Assembly (NCBI GenBank): GCA_019359035.1
Contig: JAHHIC010000064.1
Location: 62,001-126,000 of the forward strand
Direction of reading: 5' to 3'
DNA from: Scytonematopsis contorta HA4267-MV1
Lineage (GTDB): Bacteria > Cyanobacteriota > Cyanobacteriia > Cyanobacteriales > Nostocaceae
Length of the DNA stretch: 64,000 bases
In this document: positions 43,559 to 53,909 of the stretch, piece by piece
How the letters are laid out: every line of letters starts with the position of its first letter
How positions within the stretch are numbered: the first letter of the stretch is position 1
Notes under the pieces: model-generated
What the model was told of the DNA's origin: nothing
Database searches by the model: none
The model's input: only the letters and a program-made list of their open reading frames with translations
Program-made: the position numbers and the translations under genes

Positions 43559-45481
43559 GTGTCATCAAGGACTTTTGAAGATAAGCCATCAGGCGCCCAG
43601 CCCTCCTCTGGCTTTGAATTTGTCAAAGGGGTAGGTCAGGTTACAGGCGGTACTTTGCTTGCTGCTACCATGCTCTCAAGCTCAGCAATTGCGGGAGGAT
43701 TGGTTGGGTTAGCGGTCAGCTTCCGCAATTTACCTGATGTTAGGCAGTTACGCAATTTTTTCCCCTCAGAAACGACCTATATTTATGACATAAAAGGCAA
43801 ACTATTAGCCAGTATCCACGGGGAAGCAAACCGCGAAGTTGTACCTCTCGATAGAATATCTCCTCAGCTAAAACGAGCGGTACTAGCAAGTGAAGACGCT
43901 GATTTTTATTTCCACCACGGCATTAACCCCAAGGGTGTAGGACGTGCTGTACTCTCCAACTGGAAGTCTGGAGGGGTACGTGAGGGTGGTTCTACCGTCA
44001 CGATGCAACTTGTAAAAAACCTATTTCTGTCCCGTCGTCGTGACTTTACCAGAAAAATTGCTGAGGCTGTCTTAGCTATTCGTTTAGAACAAGTTATTGA
44101 AAAAGACGAAATTTTAGAAATGTACCTCAATCAAGTATATTGGGGTCACAACAATTATGGTGTGCAAACTGCAGCTCGTACTTATTTTAACAAAAATGCC
44201 GAGAATTTAACCTTAGGTGAATCGGCGATGATGGCTGGTTTAATTCAAGCACCTGAAGATTACAGCCCCTTCAGAAGCATGAAGAACGCAAAATTTCAAC
44301 AAAAAGAAGTTTTGGGACGAATGCTAAGTTTGAATTGGATTACACAAAAAGAGCATGACGATGCGCTCAACGAAAAAATTACACTTGGTAAAATTCGCTC
44401 CTTCCAAGGTAGTGCTTTGCCTTACGTTAGTAACGCTGTATCCCACGAGTTAGCTAAGAAATTTGGACGAGATGCTTTATTAAGAGGTGGGATGCGTGTC
44501 CAAACAACCATTGATACCAAGTTCCAAGAAGATGCTGAAGCCCTTGTTAGAAGATGGCATCAAAGATTACTCGGTCAAGGATTGTATAAAAACCAAATTG
44601 CTTTAGCTGCAGTAGACCCAAGAACTCATTTCGTGAAAGCACTGGTAGGTGGTGTAGACCCGAAAACCAGTGAATTTAACCGTGCAACTCAGGCATTACG
44701 TCAACCAGGTTCAGCATTTAAGCCCTTCGTTTATTATGCAGGGTTTGCCAGTGGTAAATTCTCCCCTGATTCTACGGTCGTAGATTCTCCGGTCAGCTAT
44801 CGTGATGGTGATGGTTGGTACAGACCCCGTAACTACGATGGTGGTTTTGGAGGAGCGATGTCAGTTAGATATGCTTTAGCTCAGTCACGCAACATCCCCG
44901 TAATTAAAATTGGTAAAACAGTGGGGATGAACAAAGTTGTCGAAACTTGTCGCACTTTGGGTATTATGAGTCCTATGGAGCCTGTTACCTCATTGCCATT
45001 AGGTGCTATTGGTGTCACACCATTGGAAATGGCTGGAGCTTATGCCACCATTGCCAATTATGGTTGGCAGTCACCCACAACACTCATTGTCCGTGTTACC
45101 GATAGCAGTGGCAATACATTGTTGGATAATACGCCGAAGCCTCAGCTGGTATTAGATTCTTGGGCTTCTGCAGCCACAATTGATATTATGCGCTCGGTAA
45201 TTACGGAAGGTACTGGTAAAAATGCAGCCATCGGACGACCTGCCGCTGGTAAGACAGGAACCACATCATCCGAAAAAGATATTTGGTTTGTGGGAACTGT
45301 ACCTCAGTTGACAACTGCTGTTTGGGTTGGAAGAGACGACAACAAAACTCTAAGAGGTGGTGCAACTGGAGGTACAATGGTCGCACCAATCTGGCGTAGC
45401 TTCATGCAGCAAGCCTTACAAAACACACCCGCAGAAAACTTTAAGTCTCCTTCTCAATTCCGTCGTCCAAAAGCAAACTAA
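43559..45481 (+). CDS. Class A penicillin-binding protein (PBP1A-like)
   Basis: 640 residues from a GTG start. N-terminal cytoplasmic tail, one membrane helix (about 30-58), GT51 glycosyltransferase (VLASEDADFYFHHGI with the catalytic Glu, GGSTVTMQLVKNLF, EMYLNQVYWG) and transpeptidase (SXXK in GSAFKPF, SRN, KTGTTS). It polymerises and cross-links peptidoglycan in the periplasm. All active-site motifs are intact. Single gene; heptamer repeats follow its stop. Confidence 0.95.
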   Translation: MSSRTFEDKPSGAQPSSGFEFVKGVGQVTGGTLLAATMLSSSAIAGGLVGLAVSFRNLPDVRQLRNFFPSETTYIYDIKGKLLASIHGEANREVVPLDRISPQLKRAVLASEDADFYFHHGINPKGVGRAVLSNWKSGGVREGGSTVTMQLVKNLFLSRRRDFTRKIAEAVLAIRLEQVIEKDEILEMYLNQVYWGHNNYGVQTAARTYFNKNAENLTLGESAMMAGLIQAPEDYSPFRSMKNAKFQQKEVLGRMLSLNWITQKEHDDALNEKITLGKIRSFQGSALPYVSNAVSHELAKKFGRDALLRGGMRVQTTIDTKFQEDAEALVRRWHQRLLGQGLYKNQIALAAVDPRTHFVKALVGGVDPKTSEFNRATQALRQPGSAFKPFVYYAGFASGKFSPDSTVVDSPVSYRDGDGWYRPRNYDGGFGGAMSVRYALAQSRNIPVIKIGKTVGMNKVVETCRTLGIMSPMEPVTSLPLGAIGVTPLEMAGAYATIANYGWQSPTTLIVRVTDSSGNTLLDNTPKPQLVLDSWASAATIDIMRSVITEGTGKNAAIGRPAAGKTGTTSSEKDIWFVGTVPQLTTAVWVGRDDNKTLRGGATGGTMVAPIWRSFMQQALQNTPAENFKSPSQFRRPKAN

Positions 45482-45600
45482 ACAATTCGCAATTCGCAAT
45501 TCGCAATTAGTTAACAATTAAATAGTTAAGAATTGTAATATTGATTTCAATATTTATTAATTCTTAATTGCGAATTGCGAACTGCGAACTGCGAATTGCT
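45482..45600. repeat. Inverted AATTCGC heptamer arms
   Basis: CAATTCGCAATTCGCAATT (45483-45507) and complementary GAATTGCGAACTGCGAACTGCGAATTG (about 45571-45598) flank 65 bp of A+T-rich DNA between two convergent genes, able to fold into one large hairpin. Confidence 0.85.
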
Positions 45601-45924
45601 TTAAGGCTGCTTGTCCAGTTCGGATTTCATTCTTTCTAAGGTCAGACGCATCTGCTCTAGCATTTGTTGTGGAGTAACTCCAAATTGCCCTAGTTGGGTT
45701 TTGAGTTGTTCCATTGTCATTTGTGCCATAAAATCTTCTGATAACTCGAAACGCTTCACGAAAACGCCGTAGCGTTCCATCATCGCTTCCATTTGCTCAA
45801 TAAACATTTTTTTCCCTTCTCGGTCAAATTTTCCGTAGCCTTGACCGAGTTTTATCAGCGCTTGATAATCTTCAAACAGCTGTTTCGCTTCTTGCTGAAC
45901 TATTTCTGAGTCAAAGAATCCCAT
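45601..45924 (-). CDS. DUF1825 protein
   Basis: 107 residues, all alpha, Met/Glu/Gln-rich: MGFFDSEIVQQEAKQLFEDY, then EQMEAMMERYGVFVKRFELS. Conserved small cytosolic cyanobacterial protein of unknown function. Family-typical N-terminus supports this start. Confidence 0.9.
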   Translation of the reverse strand: MGFFDSEIVQQEAKQLFEDYQALIKLGQGYGKFDREGKKMFIEQMEAMMERYGVFVKRFELSEDFMAQMTMEQLKTQLGQFGVTPQQMLEQMRLTLERMKSELDKQP

Positions 45925-46100
45925 TTTCTTATACTTTACTGAGTAGTTATACTCTGCTTTTTCATATTGGTACCTTTATTTTTATCTTACAATCGTTTGA
46001 GAACCCATGCTACGGTTTGGCCAATTTGAGTTAATATCTTTCTTTGTGCCTTAATATTATTTATTTTTTTAGTTTTGCTTGTGGTAAGTTTGTTAATAAT

Positions 46101-46478
46101 ATGTTAAATACGCGAAAAAGCCGAAGTATTGCCGCGATTTTAGCTTTTGCCGGCACACTAACGCCGATTTCTGGACTGCATAAGTTTTATATGGGGCAAC
46201 CCTTATGGGGGTTTTTGTACCTGTTACTCTCTTGGACACCAATTCCTAAGGTCGCTTGTGCGATTGAGGGGGTATGGTATTTAGCTCAAGATGACCAAAT
46301 ATTTGACCGCAATTTTAATAAGGGTAAGATGACTGCCAGAAATTTACAGAATCAAGCTGCTGGTGTGGGAGCTTTGGCTGATGCTTTGCGTGAGTTGGAT
46401 AAGCTACGTCAAGATGGTTTGATTTCTGAGTATGAATTTGAACAAAAACGTCGTGCGTTACTGGATAATATTTCTTAA
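46101..46478 (+). CDS. TM2-domain membrane protein
   Basis: 125 residues from the ATG at 46101; a TTG at 46044 would add 19 residues of poor quality. TM2 domain: two hydrophobic helices flanking SGLHKFYMGQPLWG, with the second ending near CAIEGVWYLAQDD. The C-terminus (LRELDKLRQDGLISEYEFEQ) is an SHOCT-like short helical tail. Function unknown; it converges with no neighbour and precedes the HhH gene by about 70 bp of repeats. Confidence 0.85.
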   Translation: MLNTRKSRSIAAILAFAGTLTPISGLHKFYMGQPLWGFLYLLLSWTPIPKVACAIEGVWYLAQDDQIFDRNFNKGKMTARNLQNQAAGVGALADALRELDKLRQDGLISEYEFEQKRRALLDNIS

Positions 46479-46479
46479 T

Positions 46480-46516
46480 GTTGACGGTTGACTGTTGACG
46501 GTTGACTGTTGACGGT
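46480..46516 (+). repeat. Heptamer array TTGACGG/TTGACTG
   Basis: Five alternating heptamers between the TM2 and HhH genes. The alternation TTGACGG, TTGACTG, TTGACGG, TTGACTG, TTGACGG gives a 14-bp higher period. Confidence 0.9.
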
Positions 46517-46546
46517 TAAGTGTTTTTCACTCCCCACTCCCCCGTT

Positions 46547-47080
46547 ATGATACAAAATTGGCGTTTTAACCCTAAATTGCAGCAGTTGCGTTTTAAGCTG
46601 CTTAAAGACCCTTATTATCGATTCCAAACGGGGGAAGAAATTTTATTGGCTGTACAATTAGGTATCCAAATTAACCCTAATAATGCGATGGTTGACGACT
46701 GGTTACGGCTACCTGGTTTGTCTATACATCAAGCTCGTAGTCTTGTTGAGCTTACTTGTGCTGGTGTAAAGTTTTACTGCATTGAGGATATTGCCGCTGC
46801 TTTAAGTATACCTGTACAAAGGCTTTTACCATTACAGCCGATTTTGCATTTTGTTTATTATGATGATGAATCTTTGGAGAATCCAGCAGAGTTAGTTAAC
46901 CCAAATACGGCATCTGTTGAAAGTTTATTAAAAATACCTTTTATTGATATTGATTTAGCTCAAGTAATAGTGCAAAACCGCGAAGCTTTTGGCTCTTTTC
47001 GCAGTTTGGCTGATTTTCAGAAACGCTTGAATCTTAGTACTGACGTTGTGGCTCAGTTAATGTACTATTTAAAGCTTTGA
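46547..47080 (+). CDS. Helix-hairpin-helix protein (ComEA-like)
   Basis: 177 residues from the ATG at 46547, chosen because the preceding codons are repeat DNA. Two HhH-type segments: WLRLPGLSIHQARSLVEL and the C-terminal NPNTASVESLLKIPFIDIDL to FRSLADFQKRLNL, the latter like ComEA/PsbU. There is no signal peptide, so it is not a standard ComEA. It may bind DNA non-specifically in the cytoplasm. Confidence 0.8.
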   Translation: MIQNWRFNPKLQQLRFKLLKDPYYRFQTGEEILLAVQLGIQINPNNAMVDDWLRLPGLSIHQARSLVELTCAGVKFYCIEDIAAALSIPVQRLLPLQPILHFVYYDDESLENPAELVNPNTASVESLLKIPFIDIDLAQVIVQNREAFGSFRSLADFQKRLNLSTDVVAQLMYYLKL

Positions 47081-47126
47081 GTTTGGTAGACCCCGAACTT
47101 TAGTTCAGGGATTTATATTCAGAGAT

Positions 47127-47759
47127 TTATATTAAGCCAAATCGGTCGAGTGGCCAGAAGCGAAACACTGCGCGACCAATAATATTTTCTTGTGGTAAAA
47201 AGCACCAGTAACGAGAATCTCGGCTGTCGTTACGGTTATCTCCTAAGACAAAGAATTCGTTTGCTGGTACTTTTACTTGTTGACATGCTGTTGTATCTTG
47301 TTTATCTGGGTATGGTCTTGCGGGGGGTTCTGCAATATAGGTTTCCTGAAGGGGTTTACCGTTAAGATAAACAATTCCATCCGCTATACTAACTTCTTCA
47401 CCAGCTCTTGCGATAATGCGCTTAATAAACGCTTGGTCTTTCGCATATCCCTGGTTTTGCAACTGCTGGGGTGGCTGGAATACTACGATGTCACCAAATT
47501 TTGGTGGGTGAAGACGGTAAGATATTTTTTCCACTACTAGGCGATCGCCTGTGTGCAATGTTGGAACCATCGACTCTGAGGGGATGTAGCGGGGTTCAGC
47601 AATAAAAGTCCGAATCAAAAATGCTAAACATAGGGCAATAGCGACTAAAATAATATTTTCTCGCCAAGCACGCCATCCAGAGGAGGAGTCAGACTTTTGC
47701 TTAATATCGCTTTTCTGATGAGTCATAGAAGTTTTCAGCCAGTTAAAAAAGTGGAACAA
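47127..47759 (-). CDS. lepB: Signal peptidase I
   Basis: Cleaves signal peptides at the outer face of the plasma or thylakoid membrane. 210 residues: membrane helix at about 33-52, nucleophile Ser in PSESMVPTL, general base Lys in AFIKRIIA, and the box E FVLGDNRNDSRDSRYW. Both catalytic residues are present. No operon partners. Confidence 0.95.
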   Translation of the reverse strand: MFHFFNWLKTSMTHQKSDIKQKSDSSSGWRAWRENIILVAIALCLAFLIRTFIAEPRYIPSESMVPTLHTGDRLVVEKISYRLHPPKFGDIVVFQPPQQLQNQGYAKDQAFIKRIIARAGEEVSIADGIVYLNGKPLQETYIAEPPARPYPDKQDTTACQQVKVPANEFFVLGDNRNDSRDSRYWCFLPQENIIGRAVFRFWPLDRFGLI

Positions 47760-48103
47760 TTACCTTGATTATTTTCAGGCTTAAGCTATATTCTTGAACG
47801 GGAATAATTCTTAAGATAGGTGTTTAATTAGCACTAATACGTATATCACATCTCAAAAGTGCTGGAAAGATAGGAGCAAGTATAAATAAAATAATAATTA
47901 AGTGTATAATTTAAGACCTTGTTTTGAATAATTACGGAGTAGACTATTGATAGGTGAAGATTGGTGAAACAAACTTATAAACAACTCGAGCCGCACTTCG
48001 CAATATTAATCTAACCAGAAATAATTATAAAGTCAGCTTTTAACAATCAGCCTTTAATAATCAATATTCAGATTTGCTTATTCCTCCTGAAAAGCAAAAT
48101 GGT

Positions 48104-48138
48104 CTACAGGTAATGCTAGATACCTGTAGGCTTTTTTT
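48104..48138 (+). terminator. Strong terminator with no coding gene upstream
   Basis: CTACAGGTA (48104-48112), 8-nt loop, TACCTGTAG (48121-48129), then GC and seven T. On the plus strand the preceding ~340 bp have no protein frame, so it may end a small RNA starting in 47900-48060. Confidence 0.72.
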
Positions 48139-48206
48139 ATGCAGAGGCTATTATTCTGGCTTAGAGGGTGTTTATAAATAAAACATTAAGTGTCATCTAT
48201 ACCACA

Positions 48207-48380
48207 AGCCAGCCAGTGACTAAAGTCACTGTCTGAAAGCTAAAGTCCTCGTCATAGGACTAGGAAGAAATAAGATTTTAAGGAGTATTTTAAATTTTGT
48301 AAAATATTTGTTTTTGATACATTAGTAGTCCTCTTTTAGAGGACTTCAGCTTTTAGACAGCGATTTTAATCGCTGGCTTT
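48207..48380. repeat. Foldback (MITE-like) element 1
   Basis: Left arm from AGCCAGCCAGTGACTAAAG, right arm ending in AATCGCTGGCTT; the arms are inverted copies of ~54 bp around a short A+T centre. Each arm has two hairpins. The outer stem differs between arms (CAGTGACT·AGTCACTG left, CAGCGATT·AATCGCTG right) but pairs in both. No coding capacity. Confidence 0.88.
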
Positions 48381-48416
48381 CAGTACTAATTAAGCTTTAT
48401 TTTTTTTGGAAAATAA

Positions 48417-48451
48417 AAAACGGCAGAGGATATAAAACCTCTACCGTTTTT
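48417..48451. terminator. Bidirectional terminator, clpC 3' end
   Basis: AAAACGGCAGAGG and CCTCTACCGTTTT pair (one G·U) around an 8-nt loop, with A and T runs outside, so it works on both strands; it is 82 bp past the clpC stop. Confidence 0.8.
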
Positions 48452-48532
48452 AATTTTGAATTTTTGATTTAAATCGATTATTCAAACCGACCTACCTAAA
48501 ATCCCAAATCTAAAATTGCTACAGTGAAATTG

Positions 48533-50995
48533 CTATGACTCAACACCTTGAGGTAACAATTCCCTACGCTGTTCGCCACTAACCTTAACTGCACCATTTT
48601 CATCAACATCAACTATAGCGGTATCGCCTTCTTTGATGCGACTAGACAGTAATTCTTCGGCGAGGCTATCTTCCAACAAGCGCATAATTGCTCGACGTAA
48701 AGGTCTTGCACCGTAGCTTGGGTTGTAACCTTCTTGAATAAGGCGCTCTTTGAAACGTTCTGTAGTTTCTAAAATAATGCCTTTTTCGCTCAAACGACCC
48801 GATACTTCCTTGAGCATAATATCGGCGATTTGTTTCACCTCTTCCTTGTTCAATTGACGGAAGACGATGATTTCGTCGAGACGGTTGAGGAACTCTGGAC
48901 GGAAGTAGTTCTTGAGTTCTTCGTTAACCAGCATTTTAATACGATTGTACTGAGATTCGCTAGCATCTTCAGCAAACTCGAAGCCGATACCGCCACCACC
49001 TTTTTCAATTACCTTGGAACCGATGTTAGAGGTGAGAATAATTAAGGTGTTCTTAAAGTCCACCGTTCTACCCTTAGCATCTGTCAGACGTCCATCTTCC
49101 AGAATTTGTAGCAGCATATTAAACACATCGGGGTGTGCTTTTTCGATTTCGTCGAATAGCACCACGGTGTAAGGTCTGCGGCGTACTGCTTCTGTTAGCT
49201 GACCACCTTCGTTGTATCCAACATAACCTGGAGGTGAACCAATCAATTTGGATACGGTGTGACGCTCCATGTACTCGGACATATCGAGCCTAATCATCGC
49301 TTCCTCTGAACCGAAGAAGTATGCTGCTAAGGCTTTTGTCAACTCGGTTTTACCTACACCAGTAGGCCCGGAGAAGATGAAGCTAGCAATAGGTCGGTTG
49401 GGGTTTTTCAAGCCAACGCGAGCGCGACGAATTGCACGGGAAACGGCTTTTACTGCTTCTTCTTGACCGATTAGGCGTTGATGCAGCGTATCTTCCATGT
49501 GCAGCAACTTCTCGGATTCGGATTCGGTAAGTTTGTTTACCGGAACTCCTGTCCAAGAAGCGACAATGTGAGCAATGTCTTCTTCGGTCACTAATGGTTC
49601 GTCTCCACCAGTAGAACCTTTGCTTTGTGCGATTGTGCGAATTTGGGTTTTAATTTCCATTTCGCGGTCGCGCAATTCACCCGCACGGTCAAAGTCTTGC
49701 GAGCGTACAGCGTCATCTTTTTCTTTCAAAATTTGACGTAGTTCTTTATCTAACTCTTTGGCTGCAGGGGGCAATTGGGAGTTAATTAAACGTACGCGGC
49801 TACCAGCTTCGTCAATTAAGTCGATTGCTTTGTCTGGTAAATAACGGTCGCTGATGTAACGGTCAGACAACTTCGCTGCCGCAATTAATGCTTCATCAGT
49901 ATATTTAAGTTTATGATGCTGCTCGTAACGGTCGCGCAAGCCGTGTAGAATCTCGATTGTGTCATCTACAGAAGGTTCACCAACCATTACTGGTTGAAAA
50001 CGACGTTCCAAGGCTGCATCGCGTTCGATGTGCTTGCGGTATTCATCAAGGGTTGTAGCACCAATACATTGCAATTCACCCCTTGCTAAAGCGGGTTTAA
50101 GAATATTGGCTGCGTCAATAGCACCCTCTGCAGCACCTGCACCAATCAAGGTATGTACTTCGTCAATTACGAGAACTACATTTCCCGCTTGACGAATTTC
50201 GTCCATGATTTTCTTGAGGCGTTCTTCAAATTCACCTCGGTACTTGGTTCCTGCGACTAGCAAACCGATATCGAGGGTAACAACGCGCTTATCTTCCAAA
50301 ATGTCGGGGACATCTTTGGTAGCAATGCGTTGAGCCAGACCTTCTGCTATCGCGGTTTTACCTACACCAGGTTCCCCAATTAGTACTGGGTTATTTTTGG
50401 TACGACGGCCCAGAATTTGGATTACTCGCTCAATTTCTTTAGCGCGTCCAACCACGGGGTCGAGCTTTCCGTCGGCTGCCATCTGGGTTAAATTCGAGCC
50501 AAATTCGTCCAAAGTAGGCGTTTTGGTACGACTCGAAGAACCACCTGGTGAAACCTCAGCCGTTTCTCCTAACATCCGGATTACTTGGGTTCTGACTTTA
50601 GAAAGGTCTACACCTAGGTTCTCGAGAACTCTAGCTGCGACACCTTCCCCTTCTCGGATTAAGCCCAATAGCAGATGCTCGGTGCCAATATAGTTGTGCC
50701 CCAACTGGCGTGCTTCTTCCAAGGAAAGCTCCAGAACCCGCTTTGCCCGTGGCGTAAACGGAATTTCCACGGCAACAAAGCCAGAACCCCGGCCGATAAT
50801 CTTCTCAACCTCAATCCGAGCGTCTTTGAGGTTGACGCCCATGGATTTCAGCACTTTTGCCGCCACGCCGGTACCTTCTCCAATCAAACCCAAGAGGATT
50901 TGTTCAGTGCCTACGAAGTTGTGACCAAGACGGCGTGCCTCTTCTTGGGCCAACATGATGACCTTAATGGCTTTTTCTGTGAAGCGTTCAAACAT
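48533..50995 (-). CDS. clpC: ClpC ATPase, Clp protease regulatory subunit
   Basis: 820 residues from the ATG at 50995; a start 17 codons upstream adds non-conserved sequence and was rejected. Two Clp-N repeats ([40 protein letters not shown]), AAA1 (Walker [21 protein letters not shown]), a UVR-type middle segment ([20 protein letters not shown]), AAA2 ([19 protein letters not shown]) and an IGF/GFE-type loop in [10 protein letters not shown] for ClpP docking. It unfolds proteins for the ClpP/R protease, essential in cyanobacteria. Confidence 0.97.
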   Translation of the reverse strand: MFERFTEKAIKVIMLAQEEARRLGHNFVGTEQILLGLIGEGTGVAAKVLKSMGVNLKDARIEVEKIIGRGSGFVAVEIPFTPRAKRVLELSLEEARQLGHNYIGTEHLLLGLIREGEGVAARVLENLGVDLSKVRTQVIRMLGETAEVSPGGSSSRTKTPTLDEFGSNLTQMAADGKLDPVVGRAKEIERVIQILGRRTKNNPVLIGEPGVGKTAIAEGLAQRIATKDVPDILEDKRVVTLDIGLLVAGTKYRGEFEERLKKIMDEIRQAGNVVLVIDEVHTLIGAGAAEGAIDAANILKPALARGELQCIGATTLDEYRKHIERDAALERRFQPVMVGEPSVDDTIEILHGLRDRYEQHHKLKYTDEALIAAAKLSDRYISDRYLPDKAIDLIDEAGSRVRLINSQLPPAAKELDKELRQILKEKDDAVRSQDFDRAGELRDREMEIKTQIRTIAQSKGSTGGDEPLVTEEDIAHIVASWTGVPVNKLTESESEKLLHMEDTLHQRLIGQEEAVKAVSRAIRRARVGLKNPNRPIASFIFSGPTGVGKTELTKALAAYFFGSEEAMIRLDMSEYMERHTVSKLIGSPPGYVGYNEGGQLTEAVRRRPYTVVLFDEIEKAHPDVFNMLLQILEDGRLTDAKGRTVDFKNTLIILTSNIGSKVIEKGGGGIGFEFAEDASESQYNRIKMLVNEELKNYFRPEFLNRLDEIIVFRQLNKEEVKQIADIMLKEVSGRLSEKGIILETTERFKERLIQEGYNPSYGARPLRRAIMRLLEDSLAEELLSSRIKEGDTAIVDVDENGAVKVSGEQRRELLPQGVES

Positions 50996-51396
50996 ATGAC
51001 AAGTTTCCCATCCACCTGCGTCGTGCCGGTAAGCTGATTTTAGCACAGCATTATCGAAACGATGTCTGTATCAAAGATAAAGACATTAAAACGACGTAGC
51101 CCGAATGGGTTATCTATAGATATTTATTTTTTTCAATTCGTTAACAAAAGAAAATTGTGTTTAGGAGCTAGAATGTGCTGCCATTCTTCAGTTTGACCTA
51201 AACAACAGCAGATTGAGTTTAATAATTTCACAGAATAAACCCAAAGAATCTATTTACCATATATATTTTTAATCGTCAAGTTTTTGTTAAGCATTCAACA
51301 TTTAATTATTTTATTCAAATGTAAATTTGCTTTTCGATTAAAAATATTTATCGATAAAAATATTCACGTCAACACTCAGCAGTCAGCAGTCAGCAG
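50996..51396. other. clpC promoter region
   Basis: 401 bp before clpC. Mostly unique A+T-rich DNA; a short CAGCAGT array (51374-51398) at its far end runs into the end of the acetyltransferase gene. I see no clear CIRCE or other operator. Confidence 0.5.
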
Positions 51397-51948
51397 TCAA
51401 GCATCAACCTTCAACCACATACCAGACTTTAACAGACGTTGTGTCATATTTTGTTGCCAATTTGTCAAATTTTCTTGAATTTGAGGAGATTGTAAACCGG
51501 ATAGCCAAAGAATTAATGCGTCTTCGTCATTGTCTTGGTAGTAACGTCGTCTACGTCCAGCTGTTTTAAAGCCAAATTTTTGATATAAAGAGATTGCTGT
51601 CTGATTGGAAGCTCGTACTTCGAGAGTCGCTCGTTCCAAACCTCGTCGCATCGCAGTCACAAGCAAGGAATAAACTAAGACCTGTCCGAAACCTTGACGC
51701 TGGTATTGGGGATGGACTGCTACTAAGGTGATATGCGCTTCTTCCAAAATTGACCAAAAGCAACCTATTCCCAATAGCTTCGCTGCTGGTTGGGTCGAGA
51801 ACATACCAATTAAGTCGCTGTTTGGACTGTCGATTTCCCGTTGGTAACCGGACAACGTCCATAGACCCCCAAAGCAGGCTTTGTCGATTTCTAGCACTGA
51901 GCTTAAATCATCGCTAGTCAGTGGCTTAAGTTCTAAAATCAATTGCAA
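51397..51948 (-). CDS. rimI: GNAT acetyltransferase, RimI-like
   Basis: 183 residues. Acetyl-CoA site HPQYQRQGFGQVLV, and the RimI-type end LEVRASNQTAISLYQKFGFK and RRRYYQDNDEDALI. RimI acetylates the N-terminal Ala of ribosomal protein S18. The start is doubtful: only TTG codons are available at the front. The C-terminal KVDA and TGA are encoded by the first units of a heptamer array. Confidence 0.85.
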   Translation of the reverse strand: MQLILELKPLTSDDLSSVLEIDKACFGGLWTLSGYQREIDSPNSDLIGMFSTQPAAKLLGIGCFWSILEEAHITLVAVHPQYQRQGFGQVLVYSLLVTAMRRGLERATLEVRASNQTAISLYQKFGFKTAGRRRRYYQDNDEDALILWLSGLQSPQIQENLTNWQQNMTQRLLKSGMWLKVDA

Positions 51949-52182
51949 TTGCAGTAGTTGGTTATGTGTAGTCCCAAGCGTAAACTGAAGATTGGGATTA
52001 ATAGTTACGCAGTTCCTAAGCCAAGAAATAAGTTTCTGGCTAAAAGTTCAAAGCTTAGCTGAAACTCGTTAAAAACGGGTTTAAGTCTTTTTCCAGTTAA
52101 ATGTGTACTAATTTAAGCTGGCTCAGGGCTTACATTAGTGTGATTACGCTCTTAATATAAACCAAGGACAAATCTTTTAGTT

Positions 52183-53598
52183 ATGGTATCTACTCACCCA
52201 CCAGAGGTTCAATATTCTGGTAATCAATATTTGCCCAAAATCAGCAAAGAAGCTGCTCTTTCACCTAACCAGCAACTTTTACCTTTAACTTCCACAGTTA
52301 ATAGTAAAGACTGTTTGGTGATTGGTGGTTGTGATGTCAAAACTTTAGTACAACAGTTCGGCTCACCTTTGTACATAGTCGATGAGGAAACTTTAAGAAC
52401 TGCTTGTCGCCAATACCGAGATAGCTTTAAGCATTATTATAAGGGCGAATCTCAGGTAATTTATGCTTCCAAAGCTTGGAGCTGTTTAGCTGTTTGCGCT
52501 ATTGTCGCTTCGGAAGGTTTGGGAATTGATGTCGTATCAGGAGGCGAACTCTACACTGCTCTGACTGCTGGGGTGGCTTCTGATAAAATTTATTTCCACG
52601 GTAATAATAAGTCAATTGAAGAACTCGTTTACGCCATTGAGTCGGATTGTACTATTGTGGTGGATAACTGGAATGAGTTGCGTACTCTGGTAGATATCGT
52701 TAAGAGTCTGCACTCTGCCTCACACCCCCGCATTATGCTCCGTTTAACTCCCGGTATTGAGTGTCATACTCATGAGTATATCCGCACTGGTCATTTGGAT
52801 AGTAAATTTGGGTTTGACCCAGGAGATTTAGACGAGCTGTTTGCTTTTGTGAGCAAGCAATCAGCTATTAATTGTGTAGGTGTACATGCTCATATCGGTT
52901 CGCAAATTTTTGAACGACAACCTCACCGAGATTTAGCTGGGGTGATGGTGCAGTGGTTAGAAAAAGCTGCAAGTTATGGTTTAAATCTGACTGAGTTAAA
53001 TGTTGGTGGTGGTTTAGGAATTTGTTATACAGAATCTGATGACCCACCAAGCATTGAGGAGTGGGTAAAGCCTATTTGTGAAGTAATTCAAGAAGCTTGT
53101 GCAGGTCAAAACTTACCTTTACCCAAGTTAATTTGCGAACCTGGTCGCTCTTTAGTCGCCAATTCTTGTGTCACTGCTTATACAATTGGTTCGGCAAAGA
53201 AAATACCTGATATTCGTACTTATGTATCAATTGATGGAGGGATGTCAGATAACCCCCGTCCAATAACTTACCAGTCAGTTTATCGCACTGTCGTTGCTAA
53301 TAAAATGTCGGCTCCAATGACGGAAACTGTCACAATCGCTGGTAAACATTGTGAGTCTGGGGATATTTTGATTAAAAATGCCCAACTACCAAAAACTGAA
53401 ACAGGTGATATTTTGGTGGTGATGGCAACGGGTGCATACAATTACAGCATGTCATCCAATTACAATCGCTTATCTCGTCCCGCTGCGGTTTTAGTCGCAA
53501 ACGGTGAAGCAAATTTGATTTTGCGTCGGGAAACCTACCAAGATTTAGTCAGACAGGATTGCCTACCGGAACGATTAACCCATAAGGTTAGTCAATAG
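52183..53598 (+). CDS. lysA: Diaminopimelate decarboxylase
   Basis: Last step of lysine synthesis, PLP-dependent. 471 residues, with a ~45-residue N-terminal extension usual in cyanobacteria. PLP-Lys in VIYASKAWSC, GIDVVSGGELYTAL, HAHIGSQI, the Gly-rich LNVGGGLGI, ICEPGRSLVANS, and the CESGDIL motif of the second domain, with Tyr in GAYNYSMSSNYN. All key residues present. Single gene. Confidence 0.96.
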   Translation: MVSTHPPEVQYSGNQYLPKISKEAALSPNQQLLPLTSTVNSKDCLVIGGCDVKTLVQQFGSPLYIVDEETLRTACRQYRDSFKHYYKGESQVIYASKAWSCLAVCAIVASEGLGIDVVSGGELYTALTAGVASDKIYFHGNNKSIEELVYAIESDCTIVVDNWNELRTLVDIVKSLHSASHPRIMLRLTPGIECHTHEYIRTGHLDSKFGFDPGDLDELFAFVSKQSAINCVGVHAHIGSQIFERQPHRDLAGVMVQWLEKAASYGLNLTELNVGGGLGICYTESDDPPSIEEWVKPICEVIQEACAGQNLPLPKLICEPGRSLVANSCVTAYTIGSAKKIPDIRTYVSIDGGMSDNPRPITYQSVYRTVVANKMSAPMTETVTIAGKHCESGDILIKNAQLPKTETGDILVVMATGAYNYSMSSNYNRLSRPAAVLVANGEANLILRRETYQDLVRQDCLPERLTHKVSQ

Positions 53599-53909
53599 GG
53601 ATGTAAATTTTGGATTTTGATTTTGGATTTTAGATTTTGGATTTTGGATTTTAGATTTTGGATTTGTTCCCCGGTTAAAAAGCTCTGTAAAAAACAAATT
53701 TAATAATTCTTAATCTAAAATTTAAAATCTTTAATCCAAAATTTAAACTCTTAAATTTCTAAGTCTAAGGATTAATTTTAAATTTTGCCTGTAGACTATA
53801 GACTCTCACTAATGATAAGAATCTATAATCAATTACTGATTAATTATCACTTATTATCGATAGTTCATATTTTCTAAATTTTCAAAATATAAAGGGTAAT
53901 CCAGATGTC
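53599..53909. repeat. A+T-rich GATTTTG repeats before cdaA
   Basis: From 53607 to about 53670 units of ATTTTGG/ATTTTAG alternate, with partly complementary CTAAAATTTAAAATC units at 53715-53750, so the region can fold back. The remaining 150 bp up to cdaA are unique and hold its promoter and an AAAGGG ribosome site. Confidence 0.75.

Larger units (their letters stand above)
47760..48532. other. Intergenic region with two terminators and a foldback element
   Basis: Between minus-strand lepB and clpC. It contains a plus-strand terminator with no plus-strand protein gene upstream (possible small RNA), a 174-bp foldback element and a bidirectional terminator next to clpC. No protein gene seen. 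Confidence 0.75.
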
